64,000 nt of DNA from Diospyros lotus (GCF_014633365.1 NC_068349.1:24628753-24692752), one strand, 5' to 3'; counted from the first letter of the stretch, positions 1-8,097 are shown. Translations and numbers: made by a program. The notes: a model not told the origin generated them from the sequence alone.

Positions 1-3000
1 AACCTTAGACCGATCCACTTCTATACCCTTCTTAGACAGAACATGCCCTAAAACAATTCCTTGTTCTACCATGAAATGACATTTTTCAAAATTTAAAACA
101 AGGTTCTTTTCAATGCATCTCTCTAGGACTCTACCCAAGCTAACCAAGCAATCATCAAAAGAAGTGCCATAAACTGAAAAATCATCCATGAATACTTCCA
201 TGCAATGCTCTAGAAAATCCGAAAATATACTTACCATGCATCGCTGAAAGGTACCTGGAGCATTACATAGACCGAAAGGCATTCTTCTATAAGCGAATGT
301 GCCAAAGGGGCAGGTGAAGGTGGTCTTCTCTTGATCCTCTAGGGCTATGCAAATCTGAAAGTATCCAGAAAAACCGTCAAGGAAACAATAGTGTGACTTA
401 CCAGCCAACCTCTCCAACATCTGATCAATGAATGGGAGGGGGAAATGATCTTTTCTGGTTGCTTGGTTCAGCTTTCTATAATCAATGCAGACTCTCCAAC
501 TGTTCTGCACTCTCATGGGGATGAGCTCATTGTGCTCATTTGGGACCACCGTGATGCCCGTCTTTTTTGGGACAACCTGCACGGGACGCACCCACTTGCT
601 GTCAGAAATAGGGTAAATAATACCGGCTGCAAGTAATTTACTTACCTCCTGTTTTACCACATCAAGGATGGTTGGGTTAAGTCTTCTTTGAGGATGCCTT
701 GCTGGTTTTGCTCCTTCCTCCAATAAGATACGGTGCATGCAAACAGATGGGCTGATTCCAGTTATGTCCGCTAAAGTCCACCCAATTGCTTTCTTATTAT
801 TTTTCAGCACATCCAGCAACTTTCTCTCTTGGTCAGGCTGCAAGTTGTTTGCAATGATGACTAGCAGCTTCTCATCTTTCTCCAAGAATGCATACTTGAG
901 GTGCCGAGGCAAAGGCTTGCACTGAATGGTGGGTGGCTGCTGCAAAGAGGGGGCTAACCTATTTGACTGGAACTCTAACTCCAAGGCACTATCAACCTGC
1001 TCAACAAGGTTAGCAGCACTATCTTCCACTTGGGAAATGTTAGCATCAAAATCAAACTCATGTCTATGCAAAAATTCAGCAATCTCTAAGCATGCAGCAC
1101 ATTGACTCTCTCCATCACTACAATTAGTGCAAATAATCGTATCTGGGAACTCATGCACAGTGGGGAATTCGTCAATTAAATCAGAAGACTCAGAACATGC
1201 TTCATTCACTAACAGGTCAACTCTATTTACTTGAAAAGTGGAATGATCCTCGGCAGGGAATTTCATGGCATCAAGTATCTTGAAGTTAATTGTGTTACCA
1301 GCAAATTCCATGGAAAGTGTACCCTCATGCACATTGATAATAGTTCTAGCAGTTTTTAAGAATGGTCTCCCTAGGATCAAGGGTGCATGCTCAAGTGTGC
1401 TGTTATCTTCCATATTCAAAACATAAAAATCTGCTGGAAAGATTAAATCCTTAACCTTAACCAGCACATCTTCTAGGACTCCAGTGGGGTGTGCAGTACT
1501 TCTATTGGCTAGTTGGACAACCACTCCTGTTGGCTTCAAAGGACCACACTGCAATGAAGCATAAATAGAGTTAGGCATGACATTAATGGATGCACCTAAA
1601 TCTAGTAAAGCATTGCTAAATTGCATGTCTCCTATAGTACAAGGAATGGAGAACATCCCTGGATCTTTACACTTTGCTGGCATGGCAGGTTGGATAAGGG
1701 CAGAGACATTTCTCCCAAGGTTGATCTTCTCATTCCCCATAAGCTTCCTCTTGTGAGTACACAAATCCTTGAGAAATTTTGCATACTTGGGGATCTGTCT
1801 AATGGCTTCAAGGAGGGGGATGTTGACTTCAACTTTCTGGAATGTTTCCAGAATCTCTTTATCCACTTCGGCCTCTGCTCTTTTCTTGTTTTGTGTTGCT
1901 CGATGTGGGAATGGTAGGGGCTGGATGTTGGAAGACTCTCCTTGTTCTTGATAGCTGGAGTTTGGTTGCTTGGCTTCTTGGACTGAGGAGGGTTGCTGCT
2001 CTTTGCTACCCTCTACATTCTGCTCCTCTACATGTTGCTCCATGTTTGATGATGGTGGAGGGGTTGGGATGATCACTTCTTTCCCACTTCGAAGCATGAT
2101 GGCACTAACATTACCCCTTGGATTGGCAACTGGTTGTGAAGGAAGCTGCCCCGAACCTTGACTCCTTAACTCATTGATGTTTGTGGCTAGCTGGCCTATT
2201 TGGGTCTCCAAATTTTGAATTGTGGTTTCTGTTTTCTGTTGGAATTGGAGTGTGTTGGCTGCTAGTTGCTTAACAAGATCATCTAAGGTAGGTTCTGACT
2301 TGGGTAATGGTGGTGCTTGTTGCATGGCTTGATTCTGCCTTGGTGGTGGAGCATGGTTGCTTGAAATTGAAGGATGGAACCTCTGCTGAAATGGTTGATT
2401 CTGGTGGTATGGCTGCTGCTGGTGCACATGTTGACTGGAAGGGCTGCCATATCTGAGGTTTGGATGGTCTCTCCAACCTAGATTGTAGGTGGCTGAGTAT
2501 GGATCATACTTGTGTTGTGGCTGCTGCTGGAAAGGTCTACCAGGGAAGATGCCAGCAACAGATTCATTATTTTCTTGCAACTGTGGGCATTGATCTGTTG
2601 TATGGGATGGCAAGGAGCAAATGCTACAAAGCTGCTGCTGGGGTTGCTTTCTCTCTAATGCCAACTGCCTGACCATGGAAGCCAATTCCTCAAGCTTGTT
2701 TTCCATCCTTTGCTGGTCCATAGTGGCAGCCACATTGACTTCATTGATGGCTTTTGTAGGAGTGTTAATTCTGGTGCCAAACTGCTGAGCATTTTGTGCC
2801 ATCTTTGATATCAGCTCTTGTGCAGCTGCTGGGGTCTTCTCTGCCAAAGCTCCTCCACTTGCAGCATCTACCAAGTACCTGTCCATGGGGATTAAACCTT
2901 CATAGAGATACTGAATTAGGAGTTGGTCACTTATCTGATGGTGAGGACAGCTGGAACACAACTTTTTGAACCTCTCCCAATACTCATGTAGAGTTTCACC

Positions 3001-3106
3001 ACTCATCTGCCTTATACCACAAATTTCCTTCCTTATTGATGCTGTTCTAGAGGCTGGAAAGAATTTTTCCAGGAAGATCCTTTTCAATACATCCCAGCTG
3101 GTGGTA
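1..3106 (-). CDS. Athila-like Ty3/gypsy gag-pol, 5'-truncated part running off the left edge
   Basis: Reading the minus strand in the frame whose triplets start at position 1, I found no stop codon from about 3106 to 1, so over 1000 codons are open. In order, it shows the end of the capsid domain, a CCHC zinc knuckle (2587-2628, CX2CX4HX4C), a glycine/glutamine-rich linker, an aspartic protease site DLGAS (1588-1602), and reverse transcriptase with the MPFGLCNAP block (about 262-284) and the FMDD catalytic motif (181-192). RNase H and integrase would lie beyond the window. The RT wording matches the Athila lineage as I know it. The element makes particle and replication proteins for its own retrotransposition. 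A frameshift near 3105 separates this frame from the upstream gag, and a 15-kb insertion lies at 3194. Apart from those two breaks the coding sequence looks young. Lineage confidence is moderate; gypsy gag-pol confidence is high. Confidence 0.88.
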
Positions 3107-3193
3107 GGTAGTAGAGCCAATCTTTGGCTGATCCATCAAGTGAGAATGGGAAGGCTCTCAGCTTGATCTGCTCTTCATCTACTCCTTGTGGCC
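3107..3193 (-). pseudogene. Athila gag fragment between the frameshift and the 15-kb insertion
   Basis: On the minus strand this short stretch continues the gag of 18431-18856 directly after Met-Arg-Pro and reads through an AFPFSLDG-type capsid segment to a YYLPP motif. The sequence then resumes in a different frame with WDVLKRIFLEKFF-type residues. The codon phase changes from triplets at positions divisible by 3 to triplets at position 1 modulo 3 near 3105, so a small deletion has frameshifted gag. Bases 3189-3193 (TGGCC) are one copy of the target-site duplication of the insertion that follows. Confidence 0.8.
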
Positions 3194-3387
3194 TGATTAG
3201 TGATCAATTTTGTAAAAATTTTATTATAATTTCACCCTTATTTTGATCTTAAAATAGTTTAAATTGAATATTATTATGCATTTTGTGATTTTGTGCATGT
3301 TTAAAATATTAATATAAAAATATATATAAAATATAAAAAAAATAAATATAATATATATAATAATATAATAATATAAAAAATATGGAA

Positions 3388-3529
3388 AGCCCAAGCCCAA
3401 GCCCAACACAAGGAAGGCCCAAGCCCAAGCCCAACACAAGGAAGGTTCAAGCCCAAGCCCAACACAAGCAAGGCCCAAGCCCAAGCCCAACACAAGCAAG
3501 GCCCAAGCCCAAAAATATGAAAAGCCCAA
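3388..3529 (+). repeat. 28-bp minisatellite rich in GCCCA (site II-like) motifs in the LTR promoter
   Basis: The AACACAAG core recurs at 3405, 3433, 3461 and 3489, a strict 28-bp spacing. Between the cores are runs of AAGCCCAAGCCCA. GGCCCA/AGCCCA matches the plant site II (TCP-factor) element, which is common upstream of proliferation-linked genes. The array lies about 190-330 bp upstream of the TATA box, where promoter activity would be expected. Equivalent arrays are in LTR 2 (about 10177-10318) and LTR 3 (about 16967-17108). Regulatory function is inferred. Confidence 0.7.
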
Positions 3530-3543
3530 GTCTCACAAATTGA

Positions 3544-3653
3544 TGACATCATCGCTTACATCATGGGTTGGAGTGACATCATCGCTTACATCATGGGTTG
3601 GAGTGACATCATCGCTTACATCATGAGTTGGAATTACATCATCGCTTACATCA
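3544..3653 (+). promoter_or_regulatory. Four tandem ocs/as-1-like bZIP sites in LTR 1
   Basis: A 20-bp motif repeats every 30 bp at 3544, 3574, 3604 and 3634. The minus-strand unit is TGATGTAAGCGATGATGTCA. The ocs element consensus for TGA-type bZIP factors, as I recall it, is TGACGTAAGCGATGACGTAA. The unit agrees at 17 of 20 positions, and two of the three differences are C to T within TGACG, the change expected from methyl-CpG decay. The array ends 63 bp upstream of the TATA box. Copies lie at 10333-10442 and 17123-17232. Binding by TGA factors is an inference. Confidence 0.65.
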
Positions 3654-3716
3654 TTAATTAGATATTTTGTATTATTAAATTATATAATTGAATAGTTTCC
3701 ATTACATTTTCTAGCC

Positions 3717-3724
3717 TATAAATA
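3717..3724 (+). promoter_or_regulatory. TATA box of LTR 1
   Basis: TATAAATA is preceded by CC and followed by GAGCAC, an excellent plant TATA context, in the expected U3 position downstream of the enhancer-like repeats. Transcription would begin about 30 bp later, near 3750. The same box is at 10506-10513 and 17296-17303. Confidence 0.75.
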
Positions 3725-3914
3725 GAGCACTTAGGGTGCATTTGTAAGGATTGGATTTTCTTATAATGAAAGTATAATTGTGATCTTTAGATTTCTCTCT
3801 TAAATTTTCAACTTTAGTTTCTATATAGTTTTGTTCTTAGAATTTTTCTCTTAAATCTTTAACCTTTGTTTCCATATAGTTGTATTATGTTATTCATATT
3901 GTCTTTTTATTATA

Positions 3915-4079
3915 TACCGCCTATATGGTCGGTTCAAAATAGTCTTTCAATTATTGTCTTTCAATTACATACCGCCTATATGGTCGGTTCAAAATAGTCT
4001 TTCAATTATTGTCTTTCAATTACATACCGCCTATATGGTCGGTTCAAAAAATAGTCTTTTAAATACTGTCTTTTAATTC
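3915..4079 (+). repeat. Three 55-bp repeats in the LTR transcribed leader
   Basis: The block TACCGCCTATATGGTCGG recurs at 3915, 3970 and 4025, each followed by TTCAAAATAGTC and a TC-rich tail. The copies are nearly identical, which suggests recent expansion or homogenisation. They would lie in the 5' part of the transcript, downstream of the predicted start. No function is known to me. Confidence 0.85.
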
Positions 4080-4856
4080 CCGTTATTTAAATTCCTGCCA
4101 ATTTATTTTAAAATGAAGATGAGTAGCTAAATCCATTCTTGGGTTAAGGCAAGGACAGTGTCCAACGCCAATGATTCCCAAAGAAAGCTGCGCTTAAAAT
4201 ATGTAATATTAATCTGATTCAATTTGAGCAGTGTGCGTATAGTGTATCTTTAAGTTTGGATTGAAGCATAAGCCTAACTTAGAATTTTCATGCCACGTAT
4301 GGAGATTGCTAGATCTGGAAACGTTTTCATACCCAAGCCTAAATGATTAATCTATATCTATAAATTCTGTCTATGGAATATAGTTCAATTTATGGTAATT
4401 GCTTAACTTAGAATTTCCATGCCATGTATGGATATTGCTTAAACAAGAATTACCATTATCTTGAACTAAATTTACTAACAGAGCTGTAAAACTTAATTCA
4501 GATGAATATTGCTGATCTTTTCTATCAAATTGGGAATTAATTGGTTTTGACACTGAAATTGCCTTGACCCAAGCTACTTAAATTCAGTATTAGTTTAGCT
4601 TTAATTATTGTCTTTAGATCATCTTAATTACCTCTTAAAATCAAATATTTTGTGATCTTCATTTTCATCAATAAATAATCTCCCTGTGAATCGACTCGGA
4701 CTCACCGAAATATAAATTTAAAATTGTACTACACGCACACTCGCACACTGGCGAGTATAATCGCCCTACACCTGCTTTAATAAGAGGATTGACGTCGGAT
4801 GAATTTGGTTGTAGTTTTGATAAATAAATGTGCAGGGTAGTGTAGCAGTCAGTTTT

Positions 4857-4874
4857 TGGCGCCGTTGCCGGGGA
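4857..4874 (+). other. Primer-binding site (tRNA-Asp) of unit 1
   Basis: TGGCGCCGTTGCCGGGGA lies five bases after the LTR 1 end. It is complementary over 18 nt to the 3' end of plant tRNA-Asp(GTC) including CCA, the primer typical of Athila elements. The identical site of the host Athila element is at 20145-20162, on the opposite strand. Confidence 0.9.
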
Positions 4875-5222
4875 GATTAAATTTGGTTGAATTTTGTTGT
4901 TTAAAAAAAATATTAAAAAAAAATAATTAAAAAAAATATTTTCAAAAAATATATATATAAAATATATATTTGAAAAAAATACTAAAAAAAATAATAAAAT
5001 AATAAAAAAATATAAATTAAAAAATAATAAAAAAAATATAAATTAAAAAATAATAAAAAAATATAAATTAAAAATAATTTAAAAAATTAAATTTTAAAAA
5101 AAAATTTAGATAACTTTTAGTTACTAAACAGTGCAAGAGATTACGGTCAGGTATGATTATTGAAACATTAATTGATTCATTAGCATCATTATCTGCCGTT
5201 GAATTGTCATTCCATATTCTCT
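4875..5222 (+). other. AT-rich untranslated leader of unit 1
   Basis: Positions 4900-5105 are almost pure A/T with repeated AATAATAAAAAAATATAAATT-type blocks and contain no coding signal. The leader ends in a short mixed-sequence stretch before the first good ATG of the following ORF. Low-complexity A-runs explain the single-base length difference from the copy at 11664-12012. Confidence 0.6.
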
Positions 5223-6227
5223 ATGTCTCAGTATTTTAGCATGTCTGTGACTTCTAATGCATTTGGCCATCCCGATCCCAATGAGGGGAGGTTTTCTTTT
5301 GACCAGAGTCAAAGGGAGAATTCTTATATGTCGGGCTACAACCCAGATCTTTACACTGATTACCCCAATTCCTATGATCATTGGAATTATCCTTGGAACA
5401 ATGACTCTGTGTTCCAATCTCATGAGCCTTTTCCTCCACCACCTCACCAATTTGAGTTAGAACAAGATGTTAGATCTGATGCTTATCAACCTCAGGATGA
5501 AAATTTTCTAGAGGACACCCTTCAGGAGTTTATGCAAGGTCAAATGAGTTTTAATGCACAAGTGGTCGAACTTCAAGACCAAACCACTAGAGCCATAGGT
5601 GACATTTTAGAACAATTGACCGAGTTTACACAGACCTTGAGCGCGAGTGAACTTGGCGAGTTTCCAAACCAACCTAATCAAAATTCCATAGGTCAATGTC
5701 TTGGGGAGGAATCGTCATTCAATGCACCCATAGGTCAAGAGTCGGTCCAATCTATACCCATCCCTAGGAATGATGAATCAATTGAGAGACTTGATGACCC
5801 TAGGATGGTACGAGCAATCATAGAAGAAAAATTGGGCCAAAATGATGTGAGAAAAGAAGAAGCCTTGGAGAAAGAAAAGGATAAAACCCAAGAGCCCAAA
5901 TGTGAAGATACCACGGGCCTAGCCAAACTTGAGCCTAAATTTATGTCTTTTAAGCTAGTCTATATTATTGGGAATCAAATTAAACCAGACATGTGTGAAG
6001 TGTTTGTGCGAATTGATGTGTCGTACTCTGATGTAATAAAGCCAACACCTCCGGATGACATATTTTCAAAATATGTATGTGCGTTTATGAGAAAAATCAA
6101 TTTACATAATTTTGAAAATAACTTTAAACGTGGTGTAATGAATGAGAGTTATTATACGAATAGGTGGGCAACCACTTATTTGATTCTTAACTGGAAGAAA
6201 AGAAAAAAACTCTTAAAAAATATTTAA
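5223..6227 (+). CDS. ORF1 of the LOG-carrying element, unit 1 (unknown protein, 334 aa)
   Basis: I do not recognise this protein. The frame is open from a TTG at 5199, but the first ATG is at 5223, so I start there (MSQYFSMSV). The N-terminal third is rich in Tyr, Asp, Pro and Asn and ends in PFPPPPHQ. A likely coiled coil follows (starting ENFLEDTLQEFMQGQ), then a low-complexity part, a strongly charged helix (about residues 192-225) and a Lys-rich C-terminus. Its position after the primer site is that of gag, and the coiled-coil part vaguely recalls the post-zinc-knuckle region of Athila gag proteins, but there is no zinc knuckle and no capsid motif. It may be a decayed or repurposed Gag. 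It is identical in the second unit, so it is intact there too. Confidence 0.7.
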   Translation: MSQYFSMSVTSNAFGHPDPNEGRFSFDQSQRENSYMSGYNPDLYTDYPNSYDHWNYPWNNDSVFQSHEPFPPPPHQFELEQDVRSDAYQPQDENFLEDTLQEFMQGQMSFNAQVVELQDQTTRAIGDILEQLTEFTQTLSASELGEFPNQPNQNSIGQCLGEESSFNAPIGQESVQSIPIPRNDESIERLDDPRMVRAIIEEKLGQNDVRKEEALEKEKDKTQEPKCEDTTGLAKLEPKFMSFKLVYIIGNQIKPDMCEVFVRIDVSYSDVIKPTPPDDIFSKYVCAFMRKINLHNFENNFKRGVMNESYYTNRWATTYLILNWKKRKKLLKNI

Positions 6228-6701
6228 AAATATATAATAAAATAAAATTTGTTTTTGTAATAAATAAATATATATATACACAAAAGAAAAAAAAGATAGA
6301 GAAAAGAAGGAGACAGACATATCGCTGACGGCAACCACTTTTCTGGGGCAGTGCAATCACACTGCCCTATAAAGAAAAAGGACACAATACCCTATAAAGA
6401 AAAAGAAACATCTAGCGTTGAAAAATAAACGCCGAAAGTTGTAAAAGGAGATGCCGAACATTGAAAAAAGGAGACGCCAGACGTGACCCTGCACTTGTGG
6501 CACGCCTCGAGCCAAGTGTGGTTGTTGGAATGGTGACTAGCACAGCCCTATAAGAGACCTGTATCTGCATGAGGCAAGCCACACTTCTTTGAGCTCAGTC
6601 TTCTCTCCTTTGTGTTGTTCTCCGATCAGGTACTCTCGTTCCTTTTGTAAGATTCATAATTTTGTTTTATTTCTCTTTTACTATAGTTCTGTTTTAAAAA
6701 A
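6228..6701 (+). promoter_or_regulatory. Intergenic region with a possible internal promoter and splice donor, unit 1
   Basis: This 474-bp gap holds two copies of CCCTATAAAGAAAAAG (about 6365-6406), three imperfect repeats of about 22 bp with GCCGAA/GCCAGA cores (6417-6483), and a TATAAG box at 6549-6554 in the context CCCTATAAGAGACC. A CT-rich leader follows (6590-6620), then CAG|GTACTC at 6629/6630, a good plant splice donor. The composition is much richer in G+C than the flanks. A promoter for the two downstream ORFs is plausible but unproven. Confidence 0.4.
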
Positions 6702-7247
6702 ATGGATCTTCAGCTCTTGAAAATTCGCAAGTACTATCCATCTCTCCCACAAAATGATTTAAGAAAGATTTATGCCACTAGGTGTGAAAGACTTCGAATG
6801 TTGATGTATAAAAATATCCCTGAGGATATTCGCTGGTTAATTGAAGCAAAAGTTCGATTTCTTGGCGAAACCTCACCTAGTTTTAAGCATTTTCCAGGAT
6901 TGGGAAAGAGTAGTTTTTCGAAAAAAAGAAGAGCGAAAAGATTAAATGGTTGTCACAAATGTGCTCGATGGACTTGTAACACACGATGTAAATCTGTGGG
7001 GTTTACTTCCATAAATCGAGATGATAAAATTTGTTTCATAAAGGATGGGCTGAGTAAGGAGTCTTTGGATGATATCCGATTGACTCTTGAGACGCATCCG
7101 TGTGGAATAGTGCAGCGAGAAATTCTTGCTTTATGGACCGAATTTAGAAGTGACCACCAACGCTATAGTCTTGGGAATCTGACTATAATTGACCCTGTTT
7201 GCCAATCTATAAGAAAATTGGATGGGAAGCCTATCCCCGCTTCATAG
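6702..7247 (+). CDS. ORF2 of the LOG-carrying element, unit 1 (basic Cys-rich finger protein, 181 aa)
   Basis: The ORF starts with ATG after an A-run and is intact in both units. The N-terminal half is helical and basic. Residues 73-80 form the basic run SKKRRAKR, followed at once by C84-x2-C87-x4-C92-x3-C96 and a further Cys at 111, which suggests a zinc-binding nucleic-acid-binding module with a nuclear signal. The layout of a glycine/lysine segment, an Arg/Lys-Ala run and then CxxC resembles the small Cys-rich nucleic-acid-binding proteins of carlaviruses and relatives, which act as silencing suppressors or nuclear transcription regulators. The resemblance is short and could be convergent. 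Codons for residues about 115-132 contain the same GGCTGAGTAAGGAGT...CTCTTGAGACGCATC motif that recurs in the 3' region. Function unknown; nucleic-acid binding is the best guess. Confidence 0.7.
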   Translation: MDLQLLKIRKYYPSLPQNDLRKIYATRCERLRMLMYKNIPEDIRWLIEAKVRFLGETSPSFKHFPGLGKSSFSKKRRAKRLNGCHKCARWTCNTRCKSVGFTSINRDDKICFIKDGLSKESLDDIRLTLETHPCGIVQREILALWTEFRSDHQRYSLGNLTIIDPVCQSIRKLDGKPIPAS

Positions 7248-7432
7248 AAGGTGTTTAAGCCGTTTCTGGACGTAAAACCAGAGGAAGATGTGAGCCACAA
7301 TCACAACTACTTGTATATACGCATGATTTTTGTTTATGTTTATTTATTGTTGAATTTCTATGTAGTTACTTTTGATTGCCAAACCTCTTTAACCAGTTCT
7401 ACTTTCAGGGCATACATAAAGAACTAACATAA
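7248..7432 (+). promoter_or_regulatory. Spacer with a strong splice acceptor before the LOG ORF, unit 1
   Basis: A T-rich stretch ends in TTCTACTTTCAG (acceptor AG at 7407-7408), 24 bases before the LOG start codon, with a branch-point-like CTTTAAC upstream. Pairing this with the donor at 6629/6630 would remove a 779-nt intron containing all of ORF2 and place the CT-rich leader directly before LOG. No other feature was seen in the gap. Confidence 0.4.
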
Positions 7433-8092
7433 ATGGAAGGCCAGCCAGTTCGTCGAATCAATACCATATGTGTACTATGTGGCTCTCAACCTGGGAGCGA
7501 TATTTGTTACACACTTGCAGCAAGCGAACTTGGCATAAAATTGGGAGAGAGAAAAATTAATTTGGTCTATGGAGGGGGAAGTCGTGGATTGAATGGATGT
7601 GTTTCACAGGCTGCACATCTTGGGCAATCATATGTGGTAGGTATTATGCCAATCCCTTTGGCTGATCCACAGATTTCCGGGTACACACGAGGTCAACTTA
7701 TAAGAACAACTTCTATGTCTGAGCGCATGGCTTGTAAGATTTATCAGTCAGACGCCTTCATTGCTTTGCCAGGAGGTTTTGGTACACTTGAAGAAATCTT
7801 TTGTATAATCTCCTGGGCCAAGAGCAATCTCCATACCAAACCCATTGGACTTTTAAATATTAACCATTTTTTTGATGGGTTGCTCTCTTTTCTTGATCAG
7901 GCTGTGGAACAAAAGTTCATTTCTCTTTCTGCAAGAAATATTCTCATTTCCGCATCCACCATTGAGGAGCTACTAGAGAAATTACACACTTATGTTCCAC
8001 AGCATGATCCTTACGAGCCTCGGATAGACTGGTCTAAGGTAATTGGAAGCAAGCGCAAAAGGGGTCCGATTAATTTAGATTTATCCCTCTAA
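7433..8092 (+). CDS. LOG-like: LOG-family cytokinin riboside 5'-monophosphate phosphoribohydrolase, unit 1 (219 aa)
   Basis: LOG enzymes release active cytokinin free bases from cytokinin nucleotides in one step in the cytosol or nucleus. Residues 11-16 (TICVLC) and GGGSRGLNG (47-55) form the Rossmann-type nucleotide-binding core. Arg98 in MSERM and Glu121 in PGGFGTLEE (113-121) correspond to the catalytic Arg and Glu of the family. DAFIALPGG, ISWA, KPIGLLN, SFLDQAVE and the C-terminal HTYVP block are all in family order. Length equals that of plant LOGs (about 215-230 aa). Unlike host LOG genes, which have several introns, the ORF is uninterrupted. It is clearly diverged: GGGSIGLMG is GGGSRGLNG here and the HQRKAEM stretch is SERMACKI. 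A KRKR run near the C-terminus could be a nuclear signal. Identity to LOG is very likely; activity and exact substrate are inferred. Confidence 0.92.
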   Translation: MEGQPVRRINTICVLCGSQPGSDICYTLAASELGIKLGERKINLVYGGGSRGLNGCVSQAAHLGQSYVVGIMPIPLADPQISGYTRGQLIRTTSMSERMACKIYQSDAFIALPGGFGTLEEIFCIISWAKSNLHTKPIGLLNINHFFDGLLSFLDQAVEQKFISLSARNILISASTIEELLEKLHTYVPQHDPYEPRIDWSKVIGSKRKRGPINLDLSL

Positions 8093-8097
8093 GGAGA

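Larger units (their letters stand above)
3194..4851 (+). repeat. LTR 1 of the LOG-carrying element
   Basis: This 1,658-bp direct repeat has TG...CA ends. In order it contains an AT-rich start, a 28-bp GCCCA-rich minisatellite, four ocs/as-1-like sites, a TATA box, three 55-bp leader repeats, diverged repeats around CATGCCATGTATGG, and a terminal block with a GGCGAGTATAAT-type motif. It matches LTR 2 and LTR 3 except that it lacks one 9-bp ATATATAAA-type unit near 3330. Shadow reading frames in the minisatellite encode Gly-Leu repeats and are not genes. Confidence 0.95.

Noticed and set aside
3224..3552. Minus-strand frames of 83-104 codons with Gly-Leu-Gly-Leu/Trp-Ala repeats (also at 10004-10341 and 16794-17131)
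   Set aside because: They are translations of the 28-bp GCCCA minisatellite in the LTR and change with its unit number; no independent coding evidence.
3541..3655. CRISPR-like regularly spaced repeats
   Set aside because: The unit is a 30-bp head-to-tail tandem repeat in a plant LTR promoter with no distinct spacers; enhancer repeats fit far better.
5199..5222. TTG at 5199 as the start of ORF1
   Set aside because: Plant translation normally starts at ATG, and an in-frame ATG occurs eight codons later at 5223.
5157..5460. Short frames on both strands over the start of ORF1
   Set aside because: They are shadows of the ORF1 coding sequence.
6630..6686. A 57-nt leader intron before ORF2
   Set aside because: It is shorter than the usual plant intron minimum; the 779-nt alternative ending at 7408 is more plausible.
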